The notes under the pieces were generated by a model. It was not told where the DNA came from, did no database searches, and saw nothing but the letters and a program-made list of their open reading frames with translations. The translations under genes and the position numbers were made by a program. From assembly GCA_946406115.1 (NCBI GenBank), contig OX291553.1, positions 501,001 through 565,000 of the forward strand: 64,000 nt of DNA, in the 5' to 3' direction. Below, piece by piece: positions 1 to 9,479 of this stretch (positions within the stretch are counted from its first letter, which is position 1; the number at the start of each line of letters is the position of its first letter). The DNA is from Apoda limacodes. Its lineage: Eukaryota > Arthropoda > Insecta > Lepidoptera > Limacodidae.

Positions 1-55
1 AAAAATCGCTAGAATCGCTAAAGTTTATTAATTCTCTAAATAAACTTTGAAATGA

Positions 56-295
56 ATTATCGGGCTAGATGATGAAGCGACACCAATTTATATTTCAGAA
101 GCACTCACAAATAAAGTAAGAAGACTTTTCTACCTAGCTCGAGACATAGCAAGGACTGAGGAATTCAAGTACTGCTCTAATCTCAGGAAAACAGAAAAGT
201 TTGAACACATCGAGAACAGAAATGAAGCTCAACTTGCCAATTTTAAAAGTAAGATAAGTAAGATGACTAATCTTAAAATATTAGTTTTTGTATAA
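56..295 (+). pseudogene. LINE ORF1 C-terminal remnant
   Basis: An open stretch without its own start runs from 56 to a TAA at 293-295. It encodes about 79 residues containing IYISEALTNKVRRLFY and ARDIARTEEFKYC. This resembles the C-terminal block of the 'zinc finger DNA binding protein' type ORF1 found in insect non-LTR retrotransposons, where a helix rich in LT.K.R.LF is followed by a K/Y/W-rich strand. It sits about 120 bp upstream of an RT relic in the same orientation, which fits ORF1 of the same element with the endonuclease deleted. Family assignment rests on pattern memory only, and a chance ORF is not excluded. Confidence 0.4.
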
Positions 296-411
296 CTGCT
301 TATTAACTTATTTTAATTCATGCAATCTGTTATTATTTTATACATTCTTTTCTCATACCAACCTATACACTATATCACACTTAAGAGAAAAAAAATATCT
401 CAAGCAACTCT

Positions 412-1974
412 ATGGCTTTATTCGAAACAACACAGGAAGAAGTAGAATGTAAAATAAAGTGTCTAAAGAACGATAGTGCAGTAGGTTGGGATAATATATC
501 GGAAACGATTGTAAAAATGTCAAAACATGTATTAGTACCCCTATTGACGCACATCGCTAACTTATGCTTAAACACTGGAATCTTCCCGCAAGTTTTTAAA
601 CTATCCATCGTCCATCCTGTTCATAAGGGTGGATACAGAGACTGTGTCAATAATTATCGTCCTAATTCCTTACTATCTACCTTCTCAAAAATCATGGAAA
701 AGATCATAAACAAAAGACTCATACCTTTTTTAGAAAAGAACTACAGTTTGTCACAAAACCAGTACGGTGTAAGAGCCGGTAAATCAACAGGAAAAGCTGT
801 ATCCACACTAACAGAATTTGTGGCAACCCAATAAGATGCAAAGTTCAAATGTATTGGTGTGTTTTTGGACCTTGCAAAGGCGTTTGATACGGTGTCTGTT
901 TCTATCCTATTGGGCAAAATGGAGAGGATTGAAATTAGAGGTAATGTATTGGCTTTGTTTCAGGACTACCTCACAAATCGCTTACAAAAAGTAAAGATAG
1001 GAGACTACTATAGTACAGAGATAGATGTTAACTATGGTGTACCTCAAGGTAGTGCACTCGGTCCTAGCCTCTTCCTTATATATAAAAACGATTTGTGCAA
1101 CTTAAATCTTAACCAGTGTAGAACATTGGCGTATGCCGACGACACTGCACTCATTTTCTTTGACAAAACTTGGGAAGGTGCTAGAGTTGTTGCAGAAACA
1201 GGTATCCAAAAGGTATTTAACTGGCTTCAAAATAACTCTCTAACTCTAAACATTTCTAAAACTAGTTATATGACTTTTGGTTTTACAAAAGGTGTTATTT
1301 CTATAGAGCATAACTTTAAAATTAAAATTCACAAGTGCTCAAATTTTGAAAAATGCAACTGTCCAGACTTAATGAAATCGGAAACTATAAAATATCTCGG
1401 TGTTATACTGGACGAAACGTTATCCTGGAAACCTCAAACGGATATAATGGCTCAGAGAACTCATAAATTAATTTATGTATTCAAATCCTTACGACATGTT
1501 GCAGACTTTAAGTTGTTGATAACTGTCTATTATGCTCTGGGACAGTCTATCTTGACATACTGTATAACATCATGGGGTGGGGATCGAAAGACGCACCTAA
1601 TAAAATTAGAACGTGCACAGCGTGCCCTTTTAAAAGTGATGTCTTTCAAGCCTTTTCGTTATCCTACTTCTGAACTATACCTTAATTGTGATATACTTTA
1701 AGTTAGGCAGTTATTTATAAGAGATACCATAATTCTGCAACACATGAAACTTCCTTACAACCCGGTGCTATCAACCTCGCGTCGTAAAGATAAAGTATGC
1801 CAAATTCCATTATCTAGAACTTCTTTTATACGTAAATACCAATGTTACCTCGGCCCAATGCTTTACAATAAACTTAACAAAGTTATTAATATTTATCATT
1901 AACTGCAAAACGATCCTGACAAAATGGCTGAAAACTACCACGAAATCGAAAATCTTTTTACTATATTAAAGTGA
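412..1974 (+). pseudogene. non-LTR reverse transcriptase (Jockey/CR1-group), broken
   Basis: Frame 1 encodes an RT that would copy LINE RNA at a nicked target. Visible blocks in order are a fingers motif (VHPVHKGG, NNYRPNSLLS), FLDLAKAFDTVS with the first catalytic Asp, GVPQGSALGPSLFL, and the catalytic box LAYADDTAL near 1130-1150. A thumb and C-terminal region with YLGVILDETLSWK and LTYCITSWGG follows. In-frame stops at 832-834, 1699-1701 and 1900-1902 split it, and the frame ends at 1972-1974. No apurinic endonuclease precedes it, so it is truncated or deleted at the 5' side. An A-rich (AAT)n stretch at about 1986-2012 may be its 3' tail. All stops are in one frame, so it died mainly by point mutation. 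Confidence 0.85.
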
Positions 1975-2025
1975 GCGACAAATGTGTGCAAAAAAAAATA
2001 ATAATAATAAAATAAACATAAACAG

Positions 2026-2151
2026 CCTCAAACACACACGCACACACACACACGCACGCCTAACGCACGCACGCACGCACTCACGCTCGCACGCACGAAC
2101 GCACGCACGAACGCACGCACACACAGACACACACACACACACACACACATA
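2026..2151. repeat. CA/CGCA microsatellite
   Basis: Alternating (CA)n and (CGCA)n/(ACGC)n units run from about 2026 to 2151, directly after the A-rich tail of the LINE relic. Expansion from a retrotransposon tail is plausible. The long cysteine-rich ORF on the opposite strand is only a translation of this repeat. Confidence 0.9.
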
Positions 2152-2586
2152 CTAGAATGCTACTTGTATCTTATTATAATAATCTTATATTATTTGCTAT
2201 TGATTCATTATTTCGTTATAAATATTCTTAGGTTCTTAGTTTTATTGGTAACGTACATATATAATTAGATACTTAACATGTTGCATAGAACAAGTTACGA
2301 GTACAAGTCATCAATACCATTAGGCATTACCCTCCAATATTATTTTACCTGACTTTACTTTTACTGGTAACTAACAAGGTCATTTTAAATGTTATAACAT
2401 CTATAATGTTTGTTATTAATATCAATTTTATGTTATGTAATATTTTGTCGTTACCTCGGTACTAGTACCTAACTTTTGTCATGGGTCATTAACACTGGAA
2501 GAGACTAGCATCTAAAATACAGGCTAGGCCTAGTTTAGTTGCTAGTGGCCCACAAAATATGTTACATTACAATGTACTTTGAGTTT
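2152..2586. other. AT-rich intergenic stretch, nothing recognised
   Basis: This AT-rich sequence lies between the microsatellite and the gypsy relic. I see no coding similarity, RNA gene or repeat boundary in it. The ORF reading through 2539-2808 on + is antisense to the gypsy RNase H end. Confidence 0.5.
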
Positions 2587-3945
2587 TTAAAACTCGAGGT
2601 CACGGCCTTGTGCCTTGTCTTGTTCCTGGGAATCGATGTTCGACGCGTTGATGCTGTCTTTTTCGACCCTGGACAGGCTGTCTGCTGGAAGATTGTTCTC
2701 AGCGCTAATGTGGCGGATATCTATTATGAATTCACTTATATACATAAGTTGTCTTGTCCGTCTAGGTGTGTCCTTGTCACTTGGCTTCTAAGAGAAAGTA
2801 TACATTAGTGGTTTGTGGTCGGTATAAATCGTAAAAACGCGACCTTCTATCATATACCTAAAGTATTCCACTGCTGAGTATATGGCTAACAACTCCCTAT
2901 CGTACATGCTGTACTTTTGTTGAGCTTCAGACATTCGCTTTGAGAAATAGCCTAACAGTGTAATCCTACCTTTTCGCTCCATGTTCAGCACGGCGCCCAC
3001 ACACGTGCCTGACGCGTCGGCCATAATCGCTAGCTTCGCGTCCGGTGTCTGGTAGCTTAGCGTCCCAGCGTTTTGCAATCGCACTTTGCACTCGGCGAAT
3101 GCTGACTCGGCCTCTGGCGTCCATGGGATGGGTGTGCGGTCTCGTATCTTGGATTTGTGCAAGTACCTATTGAGCGTAGTTGGATTTCTTCTTTCTTCTG
3201 CTTTGGGAATATGGGCTCTATAAAAATTGGTCATGCCTAAAAAGCGACGTAATTGTTCTACGTTCTGAGGTTTCGGAAAATCGTTAATAGCCTTAGTTTT
3301 TGATTCTAAGGGATGAAAATTTGATGCCTACGGGAGATACGTCGTAGCCTAGAAATTGTACGGATCCTTTGCCAAAAACGCATTTGTTTAAATTAATAGT
3401 GACACCAAATTTATTTAGTCTCTCGAAAATTGCTTTAAGGTGTTTTTCGTGAGACACGTGATCTTCTGATGCAATTAGGATGTTGTCGAGCAGAACAGAA
3501 AATTGGTACTAGAAATCAATTCTTCCTGTCGATTAGGTACTTGAATGTTACGGAGCACGGTGTCGTTCATGAATCGCTGGATCGCTGGCGTTTTTCATGC
3601 CAAAATTTAGGCGGGAAAAAGAATAAAGGGACCATGGTGTCATAATACATGTGTTTTCGATGTCTGACGGAAAGATCCTAATAGTATGATATGTCCTATT
3701 TAAATCGATTTTGGTGAAAATTTTCTTGCCACACAACATGTATGTAAAATCTTGCAACCGTGGTATGAGATATCGTCCCGGCTTAGTTATCGCGTTCAGT
3801 GCGCGATAGTCGCCACAAGGTCGAAGTCCCCCGTCTTTTTTGGGAACAAAGTGTAGAGGGCTGGCCCACTGGCTGGTTGCTGGTTTGCAAATTCCCATTT
3901 CCTGCATGATTTTAAATGCCTCTTTTACTTTTTTACTGCAGCGGG
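2587..3945 (-). pseudogene. gypsy pol: RT plus RNase H, inactive
   Basis: The minus strand shows RT fingers and palm from 3940 downward: QWASPLHFVPKKDGG, LRPCGDYRALNAITKP and FTKIDLNRTYHTI with the first catalytic Asp. The catalytic box near 3480-3500 reads LLDNILIASEDH where the family has YxDD, so the last aspartate is Asn. The frame then breaks. A later frame (3234-2788) gives the connection and RNase H domain (ADASGTCVGAVL, YDRELLAIYSAVEYFR, TDHKPL). It stops at a TAG (2788-2790), after which the same frame still reads a recognisable tail (PADSLSRVE) to 2587. The element cannot reverse transcribe. Confidence 0.85.
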
Positions 3946-4603
3946 CGCTGCTGGTTCGTCCAGTTGCACGGCTGGCGGCAATAGCGTGCGTCAGCGCCGA
4001 ACCTGTGATGTACGAAGCACAGGCCGTTGCAATTTTGCTGCTCTCGGTCCCTCGAGTGGCTGCCTCCTCTTCTCGGTTGCCAATCTTGTCGCTTGGGTTG
4101 ATGTCTTCCTCTGGAGCTTGATCTTGACCTGCTGTTCTGCTCAAGTTTTTGTAGTCTTGCGGTGATTTTGTTTAACACTTTCCAGATTGCAGTGGCTCTT
4201 GTTGCTTTTGGCAGATGATTTTGCCACAGCATCTTCAACGTTCTGTCGTTGATTTTGTCTCGCGCTAGGACCTTCATATAGCGCAGTAATTGTGAAGGTT
4301 TGTGGTCTCATAAGTCCATTTCTCCGATCAGCTTCTGGTTTTTTTACTTTCTGACTCTTCGTAAAGTTCAAGGAGTTTGTTCTTTATTGTCTGGTACTTT
4401 CGTTCCTCTGGCGGGTTTGCCAGAATGTCGACTATTTGGCTAATCGCTTCCTTCCCCAATTTGGACCCTACGACGTTGTACCATGTCTCGTCTGACATCT
4501 TTTGAGAGTTTAAAATTGCCAATAATTGTATAAACCAGACTCTTGGTTGGTCTGCCCAGAAGTCGGGGATTCTTGAGGTTACTGATATCTGTGCCATGTC
4601 CAT
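3935..4603 (-). pseudogene. gypsy gag, frameshifted and fused to RT
   Basis: It starts at MDMAQISVTS (4603, minus) and continues with FWADQPRVWFIQLLAI, the capsid-like N-terminal block of arthropod gypsy Gag, then ANPPEERKYQTIKNKLLELYEES. A frame change near 4330-4370 leads into a second half with RTLKMLWQNHLPKATRA and an Arg/Ser-rich tail. The tail ends in LCFVHHRFGADARYC and RQPC, a C-H-C-C nucleic-acid-binding box. The sequence passes almost directly into RT (KKVKEAFKIMQEMG), so the protease and the N-terminus of pol have been deleted at about 3940. Confidence 0.8.
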
Positions 4604-4929
4604 TTTTGTCCATGTCCTTCTTGGCTTGTCATGTTACTCCACTTTGCGTGGTAAAACTCGCCTCGGTGAGATAAACGAACGGAACTGTCCAATGAATTAC
4701 TAAGTAGCACGCGCAGTAGGCGTGGAGAAAAAAATTGTAAAAAGGTTGTAAAAAAATGTTTGATAAGATATAAAAAGTTTGGGAACCTGGGTACTAGTCC
4801 TGATATTGAGTGCACCGCTGGGTGCTGTCCGTAGAAAAGTTTCAGTTTTCGCCAAGCCACTTAAAATTTTCCGACTATTATTTCTTCTGACTCCAGATTT
4901 CGAGGTTGCCCCTATTTTGTTCTAAAGTA

Positions 4930-4939
4930 GGGGTCACCA
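4930..4939 (-). other. Primer-binding site, tRNA-Trp type
   Basis: On the minus strand TGGTGACCCC lies between the truncated LTR and the gag leader. It is complementary to the 3' ten bases of tRNA-Trp including CCA. The same site lies at 14298-14307 in copy B. Confidence 0.6.
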
Positions 4940-6540
4940 ATTTAGCTGCTTTAGTGGTATTGTCAATTAGTGCTAAGCTAAGCAAGCTAAGGTCATGGGC
5001 GCCGGCAGGGGGGTGCCAGGTGGTGCACTTGCACCCCTTGGGAATCTCGGGATCAACAGGAATTATTGAAATAAAAAGCCGTCTGTTGGTAATAATTTTT
5101 TTATTCACAATAATTAGTAGGCAGTAATTACACAATTCTCATCTAAAAAGCAACTGCAGCCGGTGGGGTTTTTGACCGAACTTATTAATGACGTTTTCTA
5201 TAAAGTTATCTTTATTGTCCTTGGTTATCTTGCCTCGGTGGACACTTAACAAGCATAATCCAGACAGTCGATCTGTTGTGGACCTATTCGAAGTTTTCAC
5301 TCTTCTCAGTGTGCTAAAATATCTTTCTATTGGTCACGTTGTGACGGGTAGACTAAGGCCAATCTTGATCGCTTCTGCTACCGAATCATTTGCCTCGTCG
5401 ATGTAGTCTATAAGATGTTTTTCATATCGATCAACTCCACTGAAATCATTTGCCGCTGGCTGTGGATATTTCCACATTTCAAACCAAGTCGTGGTTTCTG
5501 AAATAAAATTAGGTAAAAGATCGCCATACAAATTTTCAATGTCTTTTGCAGCTCTAAGAAATTCTTCTTTACTGAGGCCTTTTATTATTTTTGGGTGTAG
5601 TTGTAACAGAGAAAAGCATTTTTTATGTGTTTCAGAAAATCTGTCTTTTAAAGAAGAAATGATCGAATCAAGGTAAGGGATGTATTAAGCTCTTCTGTAA
5701 AATTCATCAACGTTTTCGGTTGGATCGATGAGCCTGTCGTTTCGTAACTCTTTGGTATTTAATCTCAATATTGAGGTCTTCGCAACTTTGTTTAGCTTCT
5801 CCAAATATTGCAGTAAATTCCTGCGATGCGTTTTGTCTGTGACCCTCTATTATTTTAGTGAGTTTGCAAATGTGGTTCACTGAATTAATGTCAAAATCCA
5901 CTTGTTGAAGCTGGTTGCAGACAGGCTCAAGCTTTGCCGAGTAAGTAGCAATAATATGCACTGCCACAATAAACTTTGTGGTGGTCAAAGCAGTGCGCAG
6001 TTGGTAAGCTCTAAGCTTTGTCTTAGAATTAGTGGCTTGATCTTCTGAGAGGTCTTGTAATGTTTCTACAATTTTGGTGAAAATTTGAGCTAAAATTCGA
6101 ATACTTTTGTACTTTGCAGACCATCTGGTTTCGCAAAACATGAGAATATTTGGAATTTTTTTTCGCCGTAAAATGCTCTCTCTAAAAAAAGTTATAGTTT
6201 CCTTAATCATTCCAGCAGTATTTCTTATTTCACTCAAATTATTTAAATCATTGACAACAAGATTTAATATGTGACTAGCAGAGTGGAAATACTTTGCTTT
6301 GGGATATTTATCATTAATTATTTTCTGAACTCCACCAACATGTCCAGCCATCGTGGAGCAACCATCATACCCTTGCCCAACCATTTTGTTGAGATCTAAA
6401 CCACATGATGTCAAAAAAGATATTATAACTTCAGAAATCGATGCAGCATCTAATTTTTGGAGTGGTCTGTACCCCAAAAATTCTTCAAGTATTACGTAAC
6501 TGTGTTTCGTTTGGTCAAACTTGACGTATCTTATGCCCAT

Positions 6541-7781
6541 TGAAATTCAAATTCAAATTCAATTTAATTTATTCAGTTTAGGCTACAATAATTGAGCACT
6601 TATGAATGTCACTACGCCATCGGTTCGTAAGTCTACAGGGCGGGAGACCTTGTACTGAGAAGAACCGGCAAGAAACTCAGCAAGGGCATTTCTTTTCTCC
6701 CTTTCTCTTACAGCGTCCAATTAAAATATTGGAAAATGCCCTCCCTATCATAAAAGGACATTTTCCATTACAAACATAAAAAAAACATGAAATATAAAGC
6801 ACAAGCACAACACAAAAAAGTATCTAATATAAACAAAAGACAGTTTATGTATTCATCACTAAGGAATAATCAATGTCTTACAGTATTAATAAACAAAACA
6901 AAAAAGTAAGACTAAATACTAAGAATACAAAGAAGTTTGCAAGAGCAGACCAGCCTCCACAAGCGGCACCCGTTCACGAGTATGACACATGAATCAGCCA
7001 TCGCTTCGCTCAACCATGTTTTAGGGAACGTAACGACCCAACACACACGCCACCACCGGAGAGACACTTAGAGAGAGCATGACATACTCAAGCAACTCTA
7101 ATAAAACTTCGATTGTACTAGTTACAATGTGTGTAGTAAAGAAACAAAATATAAGAGGAGAAGATTTGAAGGTTCGTAATGCTTTACTACCGAGAAGCAA
7201 CGGCAATAAACTCACTAGTTAATCTTTTATACATCATATAAAAATACAATATAGCCTTACACTAGGTAATAACATACTATACAATGTTTTGATTTAAAAA
7301 AAAAAAAAATTTTTCAAATGCCCCAATACAAATCAATTAAGTTTTAATTTTTATCATTTATGTATTCATCTACTTTGTAAAAGCTTTTTTCATTAAACTA
7401 TTTTTGACATATATTTTAAATTTATTTGAGGGTAAATTAACCACATGTTCTGGAATTTTATTGTAGAAAAATATACTTTGTATTGCGAAAGAGCTATATG
7501 TACCTTCTGAAGACGACATTTTGGAACTACCAATTTATCCTTATTCCTTGTATTAACACTGTGGAGGTCACTATTTTTAGCAAATAAGTGACAATTTTGG
7601 CGTACATACATTATACAAGCAAAGATATATTGGCAAGGAACAGTTAAAATATCAATTTCCCTAAATAGTTCCCTAAGAGAAATTCGAGGTCCTAATTTAT
7701 AAATTGACCGTACTGCTCTCTTTTGCAAAATAAAGACTGTATCAATATCAGCTGCCTTACCCCAAAGCAAAATGCCATAAG
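6541..7781 (-). mobile_element. 5'-truncated LINE nested in hAT, copy A
   Basis: The insert splits the hAT core between EQLS and GIRYV. At its 5' side (7781) it enters a LINE C-terminal frame (SYGILLWGKAADIDTVFILQ, 7770-7393), followed by about 850 bp of 3' UTR. The end is a (GAATTT)n-like tail at 6541-6570. The 3' UTR contains AAGAACCGGCAAGAAACTC, which I recall as common in lepidopteran LINE tails. I see no convincing target-site duplication. Confidence 0.8.
7393..7781 (-). pseudogene. LINE RT C-terminal fragment, copy A
   Basis: About 128 residues are in one open frame: YGILLWGKAADIDTVFILQ, KRAVRSIYKLGPRISLRE, LREIDILTVPCQYIFACI-like helices, and NSDLHSVNTRNKDKL. This is the region after the RT thumb in Jockey/CR1-group LINEs. 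Catalytic domains are absent because the copy is 5'-truncated. Copy B (16759-17147) encodes the same product. Confidence 0.75.
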
Positions 7782-9046
7782 AAAGCTGTTCAGTCCCCCT
7801 TATATCCGCTGTCTTGTCAGCTAGGATTGAAAAGTATGCCGCTTCTTTTGCTTCATCAGTAATGGTTTCACGAAGAACATCAGCACAGATTTCAATGATT
7901 TCGTTTTGTACTTGATGGGATACATAGAGAGCATTTTTAGAACCAGTCGCAAAGTGGTCTTTTAAAACCGTATCTCCTGCCTCAAGTCGGAAATGTAGTA
8001 AGTCTTTGAAAACTGACCTATCTTCTGTTTTTCCTCGAAGGGGTAAACCATGCGTAGCACAAAATAAGACCGAAGATATAATGGGTTGAAGTTTTTTCGG
8101 TTTTCTGAAATTTCCCTGTGATATTTAGTATCGATCTGTTCATAAACGTAATTTTTTTGCTCTGCATGATTTCCAGAAATTTTTTATTACGTATTCACGA
8201 TGCTATTGGCTATTTGCATGAGATTTCGCACACTCATGAAATTTTTGATATTTTTTGCATGGCCGAACGATAAATGGCCCCTGAGTACTGCCTCGATGAA
8301 TTTGTGCGGGAAATAATACACATGTACGGCAAAGTGGTCCTTTAGCCTGAGCAGAATAGGCTAACCAAGGGTATGCTGTGAGCCACTCGTGGCGAAATGC
8401 ACGTTGTTGTGTTTCGTTTTTATGATCGATGTCCTGCTTGAAATCATAATCTTGCGGAGGTTTTCACGCTGTTTCGAGCACTTTAAACCGGGTCTTTAAA
8501 CTTTTCATCACTGATAGGTACGTTAGAATCCAGATATAAACCCACATCATAAATGTTAACTAAAGTTTGTTGTGTTGTTAATTCAGTTTTACTAGTACTT
8601 TGCTGTGCCGAAGTACTTGGACAATCTTTAGCATTAAACTGTTCATTTTCAATCTTTTTTCTCTTGCAGAAAAATCGCCTTATGTCACTCATTTTTTATA
8701 ACAAAATTAAAATTATTTTTACTTTGAAAATAAAGAAAAGAAACACACGTTAGCTCACTTGTCACTGCTTGCTTGCACTGATTAATTAATTACGACGCGC
8801 ACTGACACTAACTAATTAGCTCGCTCTTGCACATGTCATCAAGTCAAGCAATCATTCTTGACCTATTGGACTGTATGAACTAACTATCTATATATTTTCG
8901 AAATTAAAATACGGCAACACTATAACAACACCAAAAACATTAATCTATGGAAACTAATATGGCGGGAACTATTAATTTTTCAAACGAATGCACTGTGCAC
9001 TGAAGATATAGACTATAAGTCACTACTCGCGATTTGTTCACTCGGA

Positions 9047-9206
9047 ACGAACTGTTCGAACTTCAATCGAAAACTGATCGGAACGTGACCTAGCCCCCTC
9101 ATATATCAAAATGTAAGGAAGGTTCCAGATTCCCAAACGTTCTCGAACGTAGCTCTGTCCCTGTCATCTATAATCTATGTCTCTTTCACATTTATGAACT
9201 TTCTAG
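9047..9206. promoter_or_regulatory. Heat-shock-element-like cluster, copy A
   Basis: Two sites match GAAnnTTCnAG, the core of the classic HSE: GAAGGTTCCAG at 9118-9128 and GAACTTTCTAG at 9196-9206. Between and before them lie GTTCTCGAAC (about 9139-9148) and GTTCGAACTTC (about 9051-9061). The cluster is about 350-510 bp upstream of the hAT transposase start (minus strand) and upstream of the RTE on +. Function is inferred from motif spacing alone. Confidence 0.4.
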
Positions 9207-9479
9207 TTCATTCGCGATTGACTTTGACAAGAGTCGTTTTCTTTCGCACTGCTTAGAAACTGTATTGCGCTTTCTCTATTAAGTTCATCCCATTTATGCT
9301 GGTGCTATCCCGTGTGGAGTAGCGGTACTTTAAAGGGTGCGTTCAGAGAAGTAATGGAAACTGATTAATATCGATACCGGTACACCTGGCCCACCAACCT
9401 AGAATTTTTAAATTTCGATCTTCGCGAACAAATAGTTGTGAGCCGTGAGGACTGGGTACCTACAAAATAAATTTATGAA

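Larger units (their letters stand above)
2587..4993 (-). mobile_element. Ty3/gypsy (CsRn1-like) LTR retrotransposon relic
   Basis: On the minus strand the order is LTR remnant (4940-4993), primer-binding site (4930-4939), leader, gag (about 4603-3945) and pol with RT and RNase H (about 3945-2587). The PBS TGGTGACCCC matches the 3' end of eukaryotic tRNA-Trp (..GGGGTCACCA), and Gag has a C-H-C-C style box near 3960-4015. Both are known traits of the CsRn1 clade. The aspartic protease, integrase and 3' LTR are missing. The 5' LTR is cut at about 4993 where hAT-like sequence begins, so the hAT may have inserted into it. The clade call is inference; the gypsy class call is firm. Confidence 0.8.
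5180..8692 (-). pseudogene. hAT transposase (TTF zinc finger, DUF4371-like), copy A
   Basis: On the minus strand, the N-terminus MSDIRRFFCKRKK (8692) reaches a nearby stop. A TTF-type zinc-finger region follows at about 8460-8215 in another frame (FRHEWLTAYPWLAYS, GPLCRTCVLFP). The RNase H-like core is in pieces: FCATHGLPLRGKTED and AAYFSILADKTADI at about 8090-7790, and after the nested LINE GQGYDGCSTMAGHVGGVQ, YFHSASHILNLVVND and MFCETRWSAKY (6540-5707). The C-terminal dimerisation part is at about 5690-5180 (LHPKIIKGLSKEEF, then LSLPVTT, a TGA near 5332, and IERYFSTLRRVKTSNR). Related proteins include ZMYM/KIAA-like domesticated hATs, but the many breaks show this is a dead transposon gene. 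Confidence 0.85.
4994..8760 (-). mobile_element. hAT-family DNA transposon relic, copy A
   Basis: The transposase remains read on the minus strand from about 8692 to 5180, and a LINE is nested at 6541-7781. The likely left end is near 4994, where CATGGGCGCCGGC starts immediately after the gypsy LTR remnant. I could not find a matching inverted end on the right, so that border is approximate. Without the nested LINE the reading runs EQLS into MGIRYV with no loss, so the LINE inserted cleanly. Confidence 0.75.

Noticed and set aside
1966..2148. Cys/Val-rich ORF on the minus strand
   Set aside because: Pure translation of the CA/CGCA microsatellite.
4878..5135. 85-codon minus ORF across the gypsy/hAT border (also at 14246-14503)
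   Set aside because: It spans PBS, LTR remnant and hAT end sequence and has no family resemblance.
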